A DNA stretch of 64,000 nt from Pseudomonadales bacterium (GTDB taxonomy: Bacteria > Pseudomonadota > Gammaproteobacteria > Pseudomonadales > Azotimanducaceae), in contig JAKUTH010000007.1 of NCBI GenBank assembly GCA_022448085.1, forward strand, positions 1 through 64,000, in the 5' to 3' direction. Made by a program: the position numbers and the translations under genes. The notes beneath the pieces were generated by a model, which saw only the letters and a list, made by a program, of their open reading frames with translations, made no database searches and was not told where the DNA came from. Of this stretch, positions 9,210 to 20,312 are shown one piece after another. Within the stretch, counting starts at the first letter, position 1. Each line of letters begins with the position of its first letter.

Positions 9210-10295
9210 CTATCCGACGTTTTTTATGCCTGCCAATTCATCGTTATCGTCTATTGCACCATCCGCTACGTCGCGCTCTTCCGATTCAACGTTGATTTCC
9301 GTTTTTTGTGGGAGCAACTGCTCGGTAATCCGCTGTTCAATTTCCCGACGAGCGTCTACGTTCTCGGCAAGCCATTCAGCCGCATTCTTTCGACCTTGAC
9401 CAATACGATCTCCGTTGTACGAATACCAAGCCCCCGATTTTTCCAAAATCCCCTGTTCGACGCCGATTTCTATGATCTCCCCTTCACGAAAAATGCCTTT
9501 ACCATAAAGAATCTGAAACTCTGCTTGGCGAAAGGGTGGTGCCACTTTATTTTTAAGTACCTTCACCCGAGTTTCGTTACCTATGACTTCGTCGCCGTCC
9601 TTAACCGCTCCGATTCGACGAATATCCAGACGCACGGAAGAATAGAATTTAAGCGCATTGCCTCCTGTCGTGGTCTCAGGTGACCCAAACATGACCCCAA
9701 TTTTCATACGAATTTGGTTGATAAATACCACCAACGTATTGGAATTCTTGATATTCGCTGTCATTTTCCGCAGTGCTTGGCTCATTAGACGTGCCTGGAG
9801 GCCAATGTGAGAGTCACCCATCTCTCCTTCGATTTCCGCCTTGGGCGTTAACGCTGCGACTGAGTCGATAACCACGACATCGACTGCACCCGACCTGACG
9901 ACCATGTCGCAAATCTCAAGCGCTTGTTCCCCTGTATCGGGTTGGGAAACCAATAGATTGTCGGTGTCGACCCCAAGGGCCTCAGCATAAACGGGGTCCA
10001 AAGCATGCTCTGCATCGATGAACGCACAGGTACCGCCTGCTTTCTGAGCTTCCGCAATGACCTGAAGCGTCAGGGTTGTTTTACCCGACGACTCTGGGCC
10101 ATATATTTCCACCACTCTGCCCCTAGGCAACCCCCCAACACCCAATGCAATATCCAAACCCAAGGATCCCGTAGATATGGATGGCACTGCCGTCTGTTCG
10201 CGATCGCCAAGCCGCATCATGGAGCCTTTGCCGAACTGGCGTTCAATTTGGGACAGAGCTGCCGATAGCGCGCGGTCTTTATCTGAGTCAGCCAT
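9210..10295 (-). CDS. recA: Recombinase RecA
   Basis: 361 residues from the second of two adjacent ATG codons; GGAG six bases before it favours this start. The N-terminal [20 protein letters not shown], Walker [10 protein letters not shown] (about 66-74), and loop segments with [21 protein letters not shown] identify RecA, followed by an acidic C-terminal tail. It forms filaments on ssDNA, drives strand exchange and triggers LexA self-cleavage. In many relatives cinA lies just upstream; here recA is directly divergent from mutS. A strong SOS box lies 24 nt upstream. Confidence 0.98.
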   Translation of the reverse strand: MADSDKDRALSAALSQIERQFGKGSMMRLGDREQTAVPSISTGSLGLDIALGVGGLPRGRVVEIYGPESSGKTTLTLQVIAEAQKAGGTCAFIDAEHALDPVYAEALGVDTDNLLVSQPDTGEQALEICDMVVRSGAVDVVVIDSVAALTPKAEIEGEMGDSHIGLQARLMSQALRKMTANIKNSNTLVVFINQIRMKIGVMFGSPETTTGGNALKFYSSVRLDIRRIGAVKDGDEVIGNETRVKVLKNKVAPPFRQAEFQILYGKGIFREGEIIEIGVEQGILEKSGAWYSYNGDRIGQGRKNAAEWLAENVDARREIEQRITEQLLPQKTEINVESEERDVADGAIDDNDELAGIKNVG

Positions 10296-10318
10296 CATTA
10301 TCTCCAGCGTTTTCAGAG

Positions 10319-10338
10319 TACTGTATATATAATCAGTA
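10319..10338. promoter_or_regulatory. LexA-binding SOS box of recA
   Basis: TACTGTATATATAATCAGTA matches 18 of 20 positions of the enterobacterial SOS consensus (CTGT-N8-ACAG core). It lies 24 bp upstream of the recA start and 76 bp from the divergent mutS start, so it most likely governs recA-recX. A TATATA stretch inside it could double as the -10 element. Confidence 0.85.
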
Positions 10339-10413
10339 CTACGCGCAAGCCGAAATACGTCAATTACAAATGAGATTTCAACGTTTTCGGTATCTGTCGT
10401 AGGCTAGACATCG

Positions 10414-12981
10414 ATGAATTTGTCTGACCACACACCAATGATGCAGCAGTATCTAGGGATAAAAGCTGACCATCCCAATGCACTGTTGTTCTACCGCATG
10501 GGAGACTTTTACGAACTCTTTTTCGACGACGCAAAGAAAGCGTCCGAACTCTTAGACATCACTCTAACCACACGAGGCCAGTCCGCGGGGCAGCCTATTC
10601 CTATGTGTGGCGTGCCGTTTCACGCCGTCGATTCTTATCTCGCAAAGTTGACCGCTGGAGGAAAGTCGGTCGCGATTTGTGAACAAATTGGCGACCCGGC
10701 GTCTAGTCGCGGTCCAGTCGAACGAAAAGTACAACGCATCGTTACGCCGGGAACGCTAACCGAAGACGCGCTCATTGATGACAATCGTGAAAGCATTCTC
10801 ATGGCGCTCGTGCCGGCGGTCGGCGATAGTCTGCCCGCTGGCGTCGCCTGGCTCAACTTGTCAACCAGTGAATATCGAATCGCGGAACCAAATTCCAACC
10901 GCGACCTCAAAACCCTGCTGGAGCGCATCCGACCATCCGAAATTCTTCTTCCTGAAGGACACGATGTCGACATGCCAGGTGTAACGCTAACGTCTCTCGA
11001 ACTAGAGCGTTTCGACAATAGACTCGGACAACGAGCACTGCTCGATCAGTTTTCCGTGTCCAGTCTCGACGGGTTTGGTATCGGCGCTTGCACCGTTGGT
11101 CTGGGTGCCGCAGCCGCCGTGCTCCGATACGCTCAGGAAGCCCAGTGTCAGTCGTTATCGTTTCTAACAACTGTCAGCCTTCACGCCGACGATCGCGTCA
11201 TCGTTATCGATGGACCAACCCGACGCAATCTAGAAATCGATACCCGACTCGATGGTAGCGGGACGAACAACACGCTATTCGGAGTCATTAATCACTGCAC
11301 GACACCAATGGGAACCAGGTTGCTGCGTGAATGGCTCCACGGACCCCTCACCGACCAAATAGAAATCGGACATCGCCATGACGTAATCGAAGCAATACTG
11401 GAAACAAGATCGAATGAACAATTTACAACGTACCTTCGTCCCGTCGGCGATATGCACCGCATCATCACGCGCACGGGGCTTGGCACCGCGAGCCCGCGAG
11501 ATCTGGCACGATTGCGCGACGGCCTTGCGTCACTCCCCCATCTCAAGAGTTTGGTAGAAGCACTTCAAGTCCCAGCGATACAAAATACCTTCCAATGCCT
11601 ACCCGATGAGACTAACTGGCAAACACGTCTCGCAAATTCGCTAATCGAAGCGCCTCCAGCGACCATTCGCGATGGCGGCTGTATTGCGCGGGGTTTCGAT
11701 GAACACCTCGATCAACTGCGAGATCTATCGGAAAATGCAACGGGATACCTCGAAGAACTCGAAACGCGAGAGAGAGAACGCACGGGGATAAATACCCTTA
11801 AGGTAGGTTATAACCGCGTCCACGGTTACTACATAGAAACCAGCCGGTCAGTTACCGGGGATTTACCCGTCGAATATGTACGGCGCCAAACCCTGAAAAA
11901 CGTCGAGCGGTACATTACCCCGGAACTGAAAACCTTCGAGGACGAGGTGCTCACCAGTAAGGCACGTGCGTTGCGACACGAAAAGCGTCTGTATCAGGAG
12001 CTCATCGAGTATCTTCAAGGTGACGTCGTAAGCTTGCGTTCAATCGCCGAAACGGTTGCTCGGATCGATGTATTACAAGCTCTTGCAACCGCTGCCGACA
12101 TTTTAGGTTTAACTCGCCCTCAATTTTGCGAGGCACCTTGTATCGAAATACGGGACGGCCGCCACCCAGTGCTTTCGGCGAGCTCGAACACTTTCGTTCC
12201 CAACTCCATCGAACTTAACGAGAGCCGGCACATGCTCATCATCACCGGACCTAATATGGGAGGCAAGTCGACTTATATGCGGCAAACGGCGCTGATCACC
12301 CTAATGGCGTATTCAGGCTCTTTCGTACCGTCGAGCTTTACTCGGTTAGGCCCTATCGATCGCATATTTACTCGTATCGGTGCGTCCGATGACCTGGCTG
12401 GCGGGCGTTCAACGTTTATGGTGGAGATGACCGAGGCTGCCAACATACTCCACAACGCGACGAGCCGAAGCTTGGTTTTGCTCGATGAAATCGGACGGGG
12501 AACAAGTACGTTCGATGGCCTTGCTCTGGCATGGGCGATCGCAGTCGAGATCGGTTCTCAGATTCGATCCTTTGCTCTCTTTGCTACCCATTATTTTGAA
12601 TTGACAGCGCTACCCGATGAATTGCCAGGAATTGTCAACGTCCACCTTGACGCCGTCGAACACGGTGGGGATGTGGTGTTTCTGCATGCTGTGCGTGAAG
12701 GCCCAGCATCTCAGAGTTATGGTTTGCAGGTTGCGAAACTCGCCGGGATTCCAGACACGGTATTAGCAGATGCCAGACAACGGCTACATTCCCTCGAAAC
12801 TGCAGCCGCGATTTCAGCAGACGAGCAAGGCGATCTTTTCGCTCGAACCTCGAGTCCACCGCCGATAGTTGATCCGATCATTGAGCGTATCCGGTCGATC
12901 GATGCTGACAACTACTCACCGCTCTCAGCGCTGGAGTTGCTCTACGAGCTTGTAGGGGACGCCAACTCCAAAAAAGATTGA
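10414..12981 (+). CDS. mutS: DNA mismatch repair protein MutS
   Basis: 855 residues. The N-terminal mismatch-recognition domain has [15 protein letters not shown] with the Phe-x-Glu wedge. Connector, core and clamp domains follow. The ATPase domain has Walker [10 protein letters not shown] (about 612-620) and [12 protein letters not shown]. The C-terminus keeps the short ALELLYELV helical segment used for dimer/tetramer contacts. MutS recognises mismatches and recruits MutL. It is divergent from recA and followed 80 nt later by fdxA, the neighbour order seen in Pseudomonas. Confidence 0.97.
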   Translation: MNLSDHTPMMQQYLGIKADHPNALLFYRMGDFYELFFDDAKKASELLDITLTTRGQSAGQPIPMCGVPFHAVDSYLAKLTAGGKSVAICEQIGDPASSRGPVERKVQRIVTPGTLTEDALIDDNRESILMALVPAVGDSLPAGVAWLNLSTSEYRIAEPNSNRDLKTLLERIRPSEILLPEGHDVDMPGVTLTSLELERFDNRLGQRALLDQFSVSSLDGFGIGACTVGLGAAAAVLRYAQEAQCQSLSFLTTVSLHADDRVIVIDGPTRRNLEIDTRLDGSGTNNTLFGVINHCTTPMGTRLLREWLHGPLTDQIEIGHRHDVIEAILETRSNEQFTTYLRPVGDMHRIITRTGLGTASPRDLARLRDGLASLPHLKSLVEALQVPAIQNTFQCLPDETNWQTRLANSLIEAPPATIRDGGCIARGFDEHLDQLRDLSENATGYLEELETRERERTGINTLKVGYNRVHGYYIETSRSVTGDLPVEYVRRQTLKNVERYITPELKTFEDEVLTSKARALRHEKRLYQELIEYLQGDVVSLRSIAETVARIDVLQALATAADILGLTRPQFCEAPCIEIRDGRHPVLSASSNTFVPNSIELNESRHMLIITGPNMGGKSTYMRQTALITLMAYSGSFVPSSFTRLGPIDRIFTRIGASDDLAGGRSTFMVEMTEAANILHNATSRSLVLLDEIGRGTSTFDGLALAWAIAVEIGSQIRSFALFATHYFELTALPDELPGIVNVHLDAVEHGGDVVFLHAVREGPASQSYGLQVAKLAGIPDTVLADARQRLHSLETAAAISADEQGDLFARTSSPPPIVDPIIERIRSIDADNYSPLSALELLYELVGDANSKKD

Positions 12982-13060
12982 TCCCAAGTGCTTGATCGTT
13001 AGAATACGGCGCTCATCTCAATCAGCCGGCGTCCTGTGGCGCTGGAGCGGAACCGAATTT

Positions 13061-13384
13061 ATGACCTTCATCATTGGCGAGGCATGTATTAAGTGCAAAC
13101 TCACGGATTGTGTGGAGGTATGTCCAGTGGACTGTTTCTACGAAGGGCCTAACATGCTCGTCATTCACCCGGACGAATGCATTGACTGCGCCTTGTGTGA
13201 ACCGGAATGCCCCATCGACGCAATATTCTCTGAGGACGAAGTGCCAGAAGATCAGCAGGATTTCATGGAAATCAACGCCGAAATGGCTGAAATTTGGCCG
13301 AATATCAGTGAGGCGAAGGGCGCTCCCGACGACGAAGCCGAATGGCGCGAGGTCGCGAATAAACGCCAGTACCTCGAGCGCTGA
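13061..13384 (+). CDS. fdxA: 7Fe ferredoxin FdxA
   Basis: 107 residues from the ATG at 13061, starting [22 protein letters not shown]; a longer frame from 12992 adds unrelated residues. Two cysteine clusters are visible: [17 protein letters not shown] and [12 protein letters not shown], fitting a [3Fe-4S]/[4Fe-4S] ferredoxin of the Azotobacter FdI type, with the usual acidic C-terminal extension. It transfers electrons at low potential in the cytoplasm. It is adjacent to mutS as in Pseudomonas, where rpoS normally follows on the other side; no rpoS is present here. Confidence 0.95.
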   Translation: MTFIIGEACIKCKLTDCVEVCPVDCFYEGPNMLVIHPDECIDCALCEPECPIDAIFSEDEVPEDQQDFMEINAEMAEIWPNISEAKGAPDDEAEWREVANKRQYLER

Positions 13385-13464
13385 CTATCAAGTTAAGTCA
13401 TAACCGACGCTGATGACAATGCGTCGCCAGCTAACGTATTCGACGCGATTGACCCCTAATAAGA

Positions 13465-14187
13465 TCACCTGGTCGACACTAGTTGGTGGGGATTCACGGG
13501 CTTGCCTTCGCGGCGTACCTCAAAGTGAAATTTTCCGCCGTTATTCGCCGAACTTAGCACGCGTGCTATGCCTTTATCCGGACCAACCGCATCACCCTCC
13601 GCGACTACGTAGTCTGTATTGATCCCGTAGGCTGAAAGATAGCTTGCGTCATGCTTGACGATTACCAAATTGCGGTAACCACCCAGACCCGGGCCGGTAT
13701 ATACCACCAGGCCCTTCGCTGCGGCATGAATCGTCTGACCACGAGCGAGCACGTAATCAATGCCTTTGTTACCCGATCCAAAAGGACGAGTCACGACAGC
13801 CTCCACAGGCCAACGCCACGCCCCTGTATACCTTTGAACTACCGGTTTAGGGGAGTCCCTACCCTGCGTTTCGGGCCTACGGATAGATTTCTTGACTTTG
13901 TTGTTGTGTTTTTTATCGCTAAGGCGAGTATTTTTGGACCAAAGAGAAAGACGCCAACCCGGTTGAATTAAGTACGGCGAATCAATTTCGTTATATTCGG
14001 CCAAGAGTTTTGCTTGCGTATCGAAACGCCAAGCTATCGAGTACAAGGAATCGCCTGGCGCCACCACATAGTAGTTCGTGTCCCGCAAGCTGATTGAAGA
14101 GCGCTCGACCACGACGGCTCTTGACTCAGTGGTGCAACCACTCAGGAAGACCAGACCATAAGACAGCAGTAAGGTTTTAGTCCACAC
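13465..14187 (-). CDS. nlpD: NlpD-like lipoprotein with LysM and degenerate LytM (M23) domains
   Basis: 240 residues. A lipoprotein signal peptide ends in the lipobox LSGC (Cys18). A LysM peptidoglycan-binding domain follows (YYVVAPGDSLYSIAWRF, about 39-85), then a low-complexity linker, then a C-terminal M23/LytM domain (about 120-238). The zinc-binding residues are lost: GNKGIDY has Asn where His is expected, and KFHFEVR lacks the first His of HxH. It is therefore an amidase activator of the NlpD/EnvC kind rather than a peptidase. Its start overlaps the upstream DUF368 gene by 11 nt. rpoS, usually next, is absent. Confidence 0.88.
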   Translation of the reverse strand: MWTKTLLLSYGLVFLSGCTTESRAVVVERSSISLRDTNYYVVAPGDSLYSIAWRFDTQAKLLAEYNEIDSPYLIQPGWRLSLWSKNTRLSDKKHNNKVKKSIRRPETQGRDSPKPVVQRYTGAWRWPVEAVVTRPFGSGNKGIDYVLARGQTIHAAAKGLVVYTGPGLGGYRNLVIVKHDASYLSAYGINTDYVVAEGDAVGPDKGIARVLSSANNGGKFHFEVRREGKPVNPHQLVSTR

Positions 14188-15049
14188 GCCGACTTGCGAA
14201 TACGAGCATAAAGACCGTCGCCATTCCGAGCGCCATCATGCCCGCAACTCCAACCCATGGAGGGCCCATCGTGTAATCCGTCGGCCATAGAAGATCTGTA
14301 CCGATGCGCCAAGGCCAGAGCACCATGAGGGATCCGGCCATTAGGCCCGTAAGGAAACCCAATATTACGTCGCGGTAATGGCGAAAGAGGTACCGAATAA
14401 ACCGTGCGAACACGACCAGGCCCACGACCAAACCCAGTCCAAAGGTCAGTAGCGGGATCAAATCCAGCGACGTAAGAGCCTCCAGCATTGGACCGTAAAG
14501 GCCCAAGATTACCAGCACGAGGCTCCCGGAAATCCCGGGTAGCATCCATGCGGTCACCGCGAGTATGCCGCCGACGAACACTAGCGGCAGCCAGAGTTCA
14601 GTCGTCTGTGCTGGAAGAAACGCAAATGTCCCACCGAGAAAAAGCCCAGAAATCCCAGCCACCGCGAGAATTCGCAGCTTTACTCTGGACCCAATTTGAA
14701 TGACGGCTGCAGCCACAAGCCCGAAGAAGAACCCCCACACGTATAGCGGTGCTGTGTCGAGAAGGAACCGAATCACATTAGCGAGTACCAGTTGACTAAG
14801 CATCATGCCCACTAATAAAACACACAAAAACCCGATGTCGTGATGCGCAGAAAACACACGCCAACCCTTGCGAAAAAGCATCGTTGCAGACGCTGCTGAA
14901 AAGGACGCCAGCGCCTTGATCATCCGGTCATAAATTCCAGTGATGAGGGCAATCGTGCTCCCAGAAATCCCCGGAACAATTTCCGCAATACCCATCGCCA
15001 CGCCGCGCGCCAATATGCCTAGCATTTCAACATCGTGTAGCTTCTTCAC
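14177..15049 (-). CDS. DUF368 / PopT-family undecaprenyl-phosphate translocase
   Basis: 290 residues with about eight to nine membrane segments. Two inverted-repeat halves each carry the signature PGISGS (EIVPGISGST near residue 24 and WMLPGISGSLV near 170). DUF368 proteins of the PopT type are known to return undecaprenyl phosphate across the cytoplasmic membrane for reuse in cell-wall and O-antigen synthesis. It overlaps pcm upstream by 4 nt and nlpD downstream by 11 nt, so all three are likely translated from one mRNA. Family identity is firm; the transport role is transferred from characterised homologues. Confidence 0.88.
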   Translation of the reverse strand: MKKLHDVEMLGILARGVAMGIAEIVPGISGSTIALITGIYDRMIKALASFSAASATMLFRKGWRVFSAHHDIGFLCVLLVGMMLSQLVLANVIRFLLDTAPLYVWGFFFGLVAAAVIQIGSRVKLRILAVAGISGLFLGGTFAFLPAQTTELWLPLVFVGGILAVTAWMLPGISGSLVLVILGLYGPMLEALTSLDLIPLLTFGLGLVVGLVVFARFIRYLFRHYRDVILGFLTGLMAGSLMVLWPWRIGTDLLWPTDYTMGPPWVGVAGMMALGMATVFMLVFASRRVD

Positions 15050-15678
15050 CGAACAGTGCCGCCCACCAGCGGAACAAACCGAACGTAGTCAACCGTGTCC
15101 TGCTGCCACGCATCCCCCATTCGATCGATCACTTTCAGCTCTTGCACATCGCCATCGCCGACGGGTATGACCATTCGCCCCTGCTCCACAAGTTGGTCGA
15201 GCAACGCTTCGGGTAACCCGCGTGACGCCGCAGTCACAAGAATCGCATCGAAAGGTCCTTCATCAGACCAACCCGAATTGCCATCGTCATGTTTTTGGCG
15301 GACGTTCGTAACATTCAGCAAACGGAATGTTTCCCTGGCCCGATCAGCTAGTCCACTGATCCGTTCAACGGTGTAAACCGTTTTCACGAGTTCGGAAAGA
15401 ATCGCTGTTTGATAGCCAGATCCAGTGCCAATTTCAAGTACGCGACTGGGATTGGACTCCAGGAGTAGCTGTGTCATTAGGCCCACCACCAGTGGCTGAG
15501 AAATCGTCTGATTAAATCCAATCGGAAGCGCAGAGTCCTCGTAAGCTCTATGCGCGAGCGCTTCATCAACAAATACGTGCCGAGGAATACTATCCATCGC
15601 GGCTAGTACACGGGTATTTGAGACACCATTTTTCTCCAGACGGTCGACGAACCGGCGCCGGGTCCGCTCCGACGTCAT
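15046..15678 (-). CDS. pcm: Protein-L-isoaspartate O-methyltransferase
   Basis: 210 residues from the ATG at 15678 (MTSERTRRRFVDRL), which matches the family start and has AAGGA upstream; a longer frame from 15708 overlaps the truD remnant. The SAM-binding motif LEIGTGSGYQTA (about residue 83) and the substrate region FNQTISQPLVV are clear. It methylates damaged isoaspartyl residues to start their repair. In relatives surE lies directly upstream; here the truD remnant abuts pcm instead. Confidence 0.95.
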   Translation of the reverse strand: MTSERTRRRFVDRLEKNGVSNTRVLAAMDSIPRHVFVDEALAHRAYEDSALPIGFNQTISQPLVVGLMTQLLLESNPSRVLEIGTGSGYQTAILSELVKTVYTVERISGLADRARETFRLLNVTNVRQKHDDGNSGWSDEGPFDAILVTAASRGLPEALLDQLVEQGRMVIPVGDGDVQELKVIDRMGDAWQQDTVDYVRFVPLVGGTVR

Positions 15679-15697
15679 CCCTATTCCTTGTAAGTTT

Positions 15698-16102
15698 TTA
15701 GCGCCCACTCGCTATCACCTCAAGGTCGAGCGTTTCCCCATGAACGGCAGTCGCGTATGCGCCCTTGGGTAGAAAAAAACGTAAACCCAATCGATTTCCG
15801 TTCAACCGAAAAGTCAGATTGGATGGCTGCACTGTCAATGCTCTTCGATCCTGTTTCAAGCCACCCCACTCAAGCGCATCGCGTATACAATCTTCGTTTG
15901 CGATCGCTGCTATCTCGAGATCCCGAATCGCACCCGTCGTCGGCAGTGACCTCCGACCCCGCTTTTCAATTTCAAGAAAGACATGGCCTCCCTCGCCTGT
16001 CGGCGCGAAAACCAACTGTTCGAATACCCTAAAATCGTCCAGTCGCTCGCGAATCCTTCCGTGACCCGCCGCGACGGTCGCACAGGGCCAACGCGCAGGA
16101 CC
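15698..16102 (-). pseudogene. truD: truD remnant: N- and C-terminal ends joined, catalytic centre deleted
   Basis: In one frame the sequence first gives GPARWP...GRIRERLDDFRV, then FAPTGEGGHVFLEIEKRGR, matching the first 55 or so residues of tRNA pseudouridine synthase D. It then continues directly into DALEWGGLKQDRRAL, RLGLRFFLPKGAYATAV and the stop, matching the last 75 or so residues. Roughly 200 central residues are missing, including the catalytic Asp motif (G-x-KD-x-x-A) and the TRUD insertion domain. The only in-frame start in the preserved frame is TTG at 16015, inside the conserved N-terminus. It lies immediately after ftsB, where ispD, ispF and truD normally stand. Non-function as a pseudouridine synthase is near certain; expression as a short peptide is possible. 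Confidence 0.8.
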
Positions 16103-16125
16103 CTCGAAGAGGTTCGCTCGACCAC

Positions 16126-16410
16126 CTACCTGCCGCTTGCCGGCTCTAAAACAAGATAGAACGTCTCCCCTTTCGCGACCATCCCTAGATCCGAGCGGGC
16201 ATGCGCTTCCACAGCCTCTAAACCGTCCCGAAACCCATCAACTTCTGTGCGAAGGATACGATTCCGCTCGCGAAGACGATGATTAAGTTGCGCTTGTTGT
16301 TCAACCTGATCGGCAAGTATCTGCACTTCAAAGTACCCGCTCTTCCCGAACCAATAGTTGTATTGGAGGGCTAAAAATAGAACGGCGCTGATAATCGCAA
16401 AGAAACGCAT
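16126..16410 (-). CDS. ftsB: Cell division protein FtsB
   Basis: 94 residues. One N-terminal transmembrane helix (about 4-20) is followed by a periplasmic coiled coil (about 25-65) and a C-terminal segment EAHARSDLGMVAKGETFYLV, which is conserved in FtsB. It bridges FtsL and FtsQ in the divisome. It starts directly after the eno stop codon, the standard eno-ftsB arrangement. Normally ispD follows; here the truD remnant follows within about 25 nt. Confidence 0.94.
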   Translation of the reverse strand: MRFFAIISAVLFLALQYNYWFGKSGYFEVQILADQVEQQAQLNHRLRERNRILRTEVDGFRDGLEAVEAHARSDLGMVAKGETFYLVLEPASGR

Positions 16411-17703
16411 CTACGTTTCCATACCTTGGAATTCAGCCAGGCCCAGATAGCGACTGTCATGGAGGGACGACTCGATACGTAACAAGCGGTTATATTTCGC
16501 CACGCGTTCGGACCGAGATAAAGATCCCGTTTTGATTTGCCCTGCCCCAGTTGCAACCGCCAAGTCCGCGATGAATGTATCCTCGGTATCGCCTGAACGA
16601 TGAGAAACGATCACCGAATATCCGCTGTCATGCGCCATACGGATCGCTGCGAGCGTCTCTGTAAGCGTGCCGATTTGATTCAATTTAATGAGGATCGCGT
16701 TGGCAATTCCTTCTCTGATACCACGTGCTAAGATTTCGGTGTTGGTGACAAAAAGGTCGTCGCCAACTAACTGAATCCGATTTCCAAGAGAATCTGTTAG
16801 AAGGCGCCAACCGTGCCAATCATTTTCGTCCATACCGTCTTCAATAGAAGCAATCGGAAATTGATTGGTAAGTTCTTCGAGGTACCTACAGAAATTCTTG
16901 CTGGTAAATATACGATCGTCGCCCGCCAGGTGATAAGCCCCATCGTGAAAGAATTCACTCGCGGCGCAATCGACTGCCAGCAACACGTCCTTTCCCACCT
17001 GGTACCCCGAGCGTGTGATTGCCTTCTCGATCAATTCGAACCCCGCAATATTTGACTCCAAATCAGGCGCGAACCCGCCCTCGTCTCCAACGCTCGTAGC
17101 AAGCCCTTTTTCGGCAAGTAGTATTTTCAATGCATTAAATATTTCGACTCCTGCACAAAGCGCGTCGCGAAACGTTGTCATCGATACCGGTTGGATCATG
17201 AACTCTTGTATATCAACGTTGTTATCTGCGTGAGCCCCTCCGTTGAGAATGTTCATCATCGGTACCGGCATACGCACGTCCGCGGGGCCATACAATTCCG
17301 TAAGATATTGATGCAATTCAAGATTGCGGGAACAAGCCGCTGCTCGAGCGGCAGCGAGAGACACTCCAAGAATCGCATTCGCTCCAAGCCGCTCTTTATT
17401 CTTGGTTCCGTCGAGCTCGATCATTACGCCATCAATCCGTGTCTGATCATTCACGTCGAGGTCTAGGAGCGCTGTTGAAATTTCCCCTTCAATCCGTTCG
17501 ATAGCTCGAAGTACGCCCCTACCCCCCAATCGGTCTGCATCACCGTCGCGCAACTCAAGTGCCTCACGGGATCCTGTCGAGGCCCCCGAAGGTACCATTG
17601 AGTAGCCAGAATCACCGCTGTCGAGTATCACGTCGACTGCGACCGTAGGGCTACCCCGTGAATCAAATACCTCCCAAGCGCGGATCGCACTGATCCGGCT
17701 CAT
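16411..17703 (-). CDS. eno: Enolase
   Basis: 430 residues from the ATG at 17703 ([21 protein letters not shown]); a longer frame upstream lies inside kdsA. Conserved pieces include [16 protein letters not shown], the metal-binding region of [14 protein letters not shown], and the C-terminal [18 protein letters not shown] and [15 protein letters not shown]. It interconverts 2-phosphoglycerate and phosphoenolpyruvate and scaffolds the RNA degradosome in many gammaproteobacteria. Its start overlaps the kdsA stop (ATGA). Confidence 0.98.
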   Translation of the reverse strand: MSRISAIRAWEVFDSRGSPTVAVDVILDSGDSGYSMVPSGASTGSREALELRDGDADRLGGRGVLRAIERIEGEISTALLDLDVNDQTRIDGVMIELDGTKNKERLGANAILGVSLAAARAAACSRNLELHQYLTELYGPADVRMPVPMMNILNGGAHADNNVDIQEFMIQPVSMTTFRDALCAGVEIFNALKILLAEKGLATSVGDEGGFAPDLESNIAGFELIEKAITRSGYQVGKDVLLAVDCAASEFFHDGAYHLAGDDRIFTSKNFCRYLEELTNQFPIASIEDGMDENDWHGWRLLTDSLGNRIQLVGDDLFVTNTEILARGIREGIANAILIKLNQIGTLTETLAAIRMAHDSGYSVIVSHRSGDTEDTFIADLAVATGAGQIKTGSLSRSERVAKYNRLLRIESSLHDSRYLGLAEFQGMET

Positions 17704-18536
17704 GAAATCTGCTGTTCTATGTACCCACGCGACTTGATAACCGCGTCTATTTCTCGAAGTTCTTCGAGCAATGGCTTCATGAGGTCTAACGGCCACGAGT
17801 TAGGGCCGTCTGAGAGGGCCTCATCCGGTCGAGGATGCGTCTCCATGAACAACCCTGCAACCCCGGCTCCTATTGCAGCACGGGCTAATACAGGAACCAT
17901 TTCTCGTTGACCGCCCGACTTGTCGCCGAGACCACCGGGCATCTGAGCCGAATGCGTGGCATCGTAAACGACGGGACAACCGGTTTGTCTCATCAGGGCG
18001 AGCGAACGCATATCGGATACCAGATTGTTATACCCAAAACTCGCACCGCGTTCGCACACCATCACCTGCTCGTTGCCTCCCGCTTTTGCTTTGTTGACCA
18101 CGTTGCACATATCGAGTGGCGCTAAGAACTGTCCCTTCTTGATATTCACCGGCAAACCCTGGGCACACACACTTTGTATGAAGTTAGTTTGCCTGCAGAG
18201 AAATGCCGGTGTCTGAAGAACAGAAACGACGCTGGCGACTTCGTCGAGAGGCGTATCCTCATGTACATCCGTGAGTACCGGAACCTCAATTTCATCCCGC
18301 ACCCGTTGAAGAATACGCAGTCCTTCTTCGAGGCCCGGGCCCCGATAACTTTCATGGGAGGAACGATTGGCTTTATCGAACGAGCTTTTATAGATGAAAT
18401 GTACCCCGAGCGAACTCGCGATCTCCCGAAGTTGCTCGGACGTTTCTAGAGCAGACGCTTCATTTTCGATGACACATGGGCCAGCGATCAGGAAGAAAGG
18501 ATCGTTATTGCCCACATCAAATGAACAAAGTTCCAT
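17700..18536 (-). CDS. kdsA: 3-deoxy-8-phosphooctulonate synthase
   Basis: 278 residues. The motifs [42 protein letters not shown] and [16 protein letters not shown] identify KdsA. It condenses arabinose-5-phosphate with phosphoenolpyruvate to make Kdo-8-phosphate for the lipopolysaccharide inner core. It lies between pyrG and eno as in Pseudomonas. Its presence implies that the organism makes Kdo-containing LPS, which bears on the missing lpxA. Confidence 0.97.
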   Translation of the reverse strand: MELCSFDVGNNDPFFLIAGPCVIENEASALETSEQLREIASSLGVHFIYKSSFDKANRSSHESYRGPGLEEGLRILQRVRDEIEVPVLTDVHEDTPLDEVASVVSVLQTPAFLCRQTNFIQSVCAQGLPVNIKKGQFLAPLDMCNVVNKAKAGGNEQVMVCERGASFGYNNLVSDMRSLALMRQTGCPVVYDATHSAQMPGGLGDKSGGQREMVPVLARAAIGAGVAGLFMETHPRPDEALSDGPNSWPLDLMKPLLEELREIDAVIKSRGYIEQQIS

Positions 18537-18576
18537 ACACAGACCTTCGTTGTTTTATCCGGCTCCGGATCACAGG

Positions 18577-20241
<1,665 letters not shown>

Positions 20242-20312
20242 CTAGAGCCCATCGGACGGGTTAGTACTCCCAGAACCCTTCCCCGAGATGGTTGAACACA
20301 ATAGCAAAAGGG

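Noticed and set aside
13401-13430. Possible terminator between fdxA and nlpD
   Set aside because: A 6-bp CGACGC/GCGTCG stem with a 10-nt loop is present but has no T-tract on either strand.
15910-16125. 71-residue frame starting with GTG directly after the ftsB stop
   Set aside because: It runs out of frame through the TruD-like N-terminal sequence. Its start might once have served truD before a frameshift, but the product is not recognisable.
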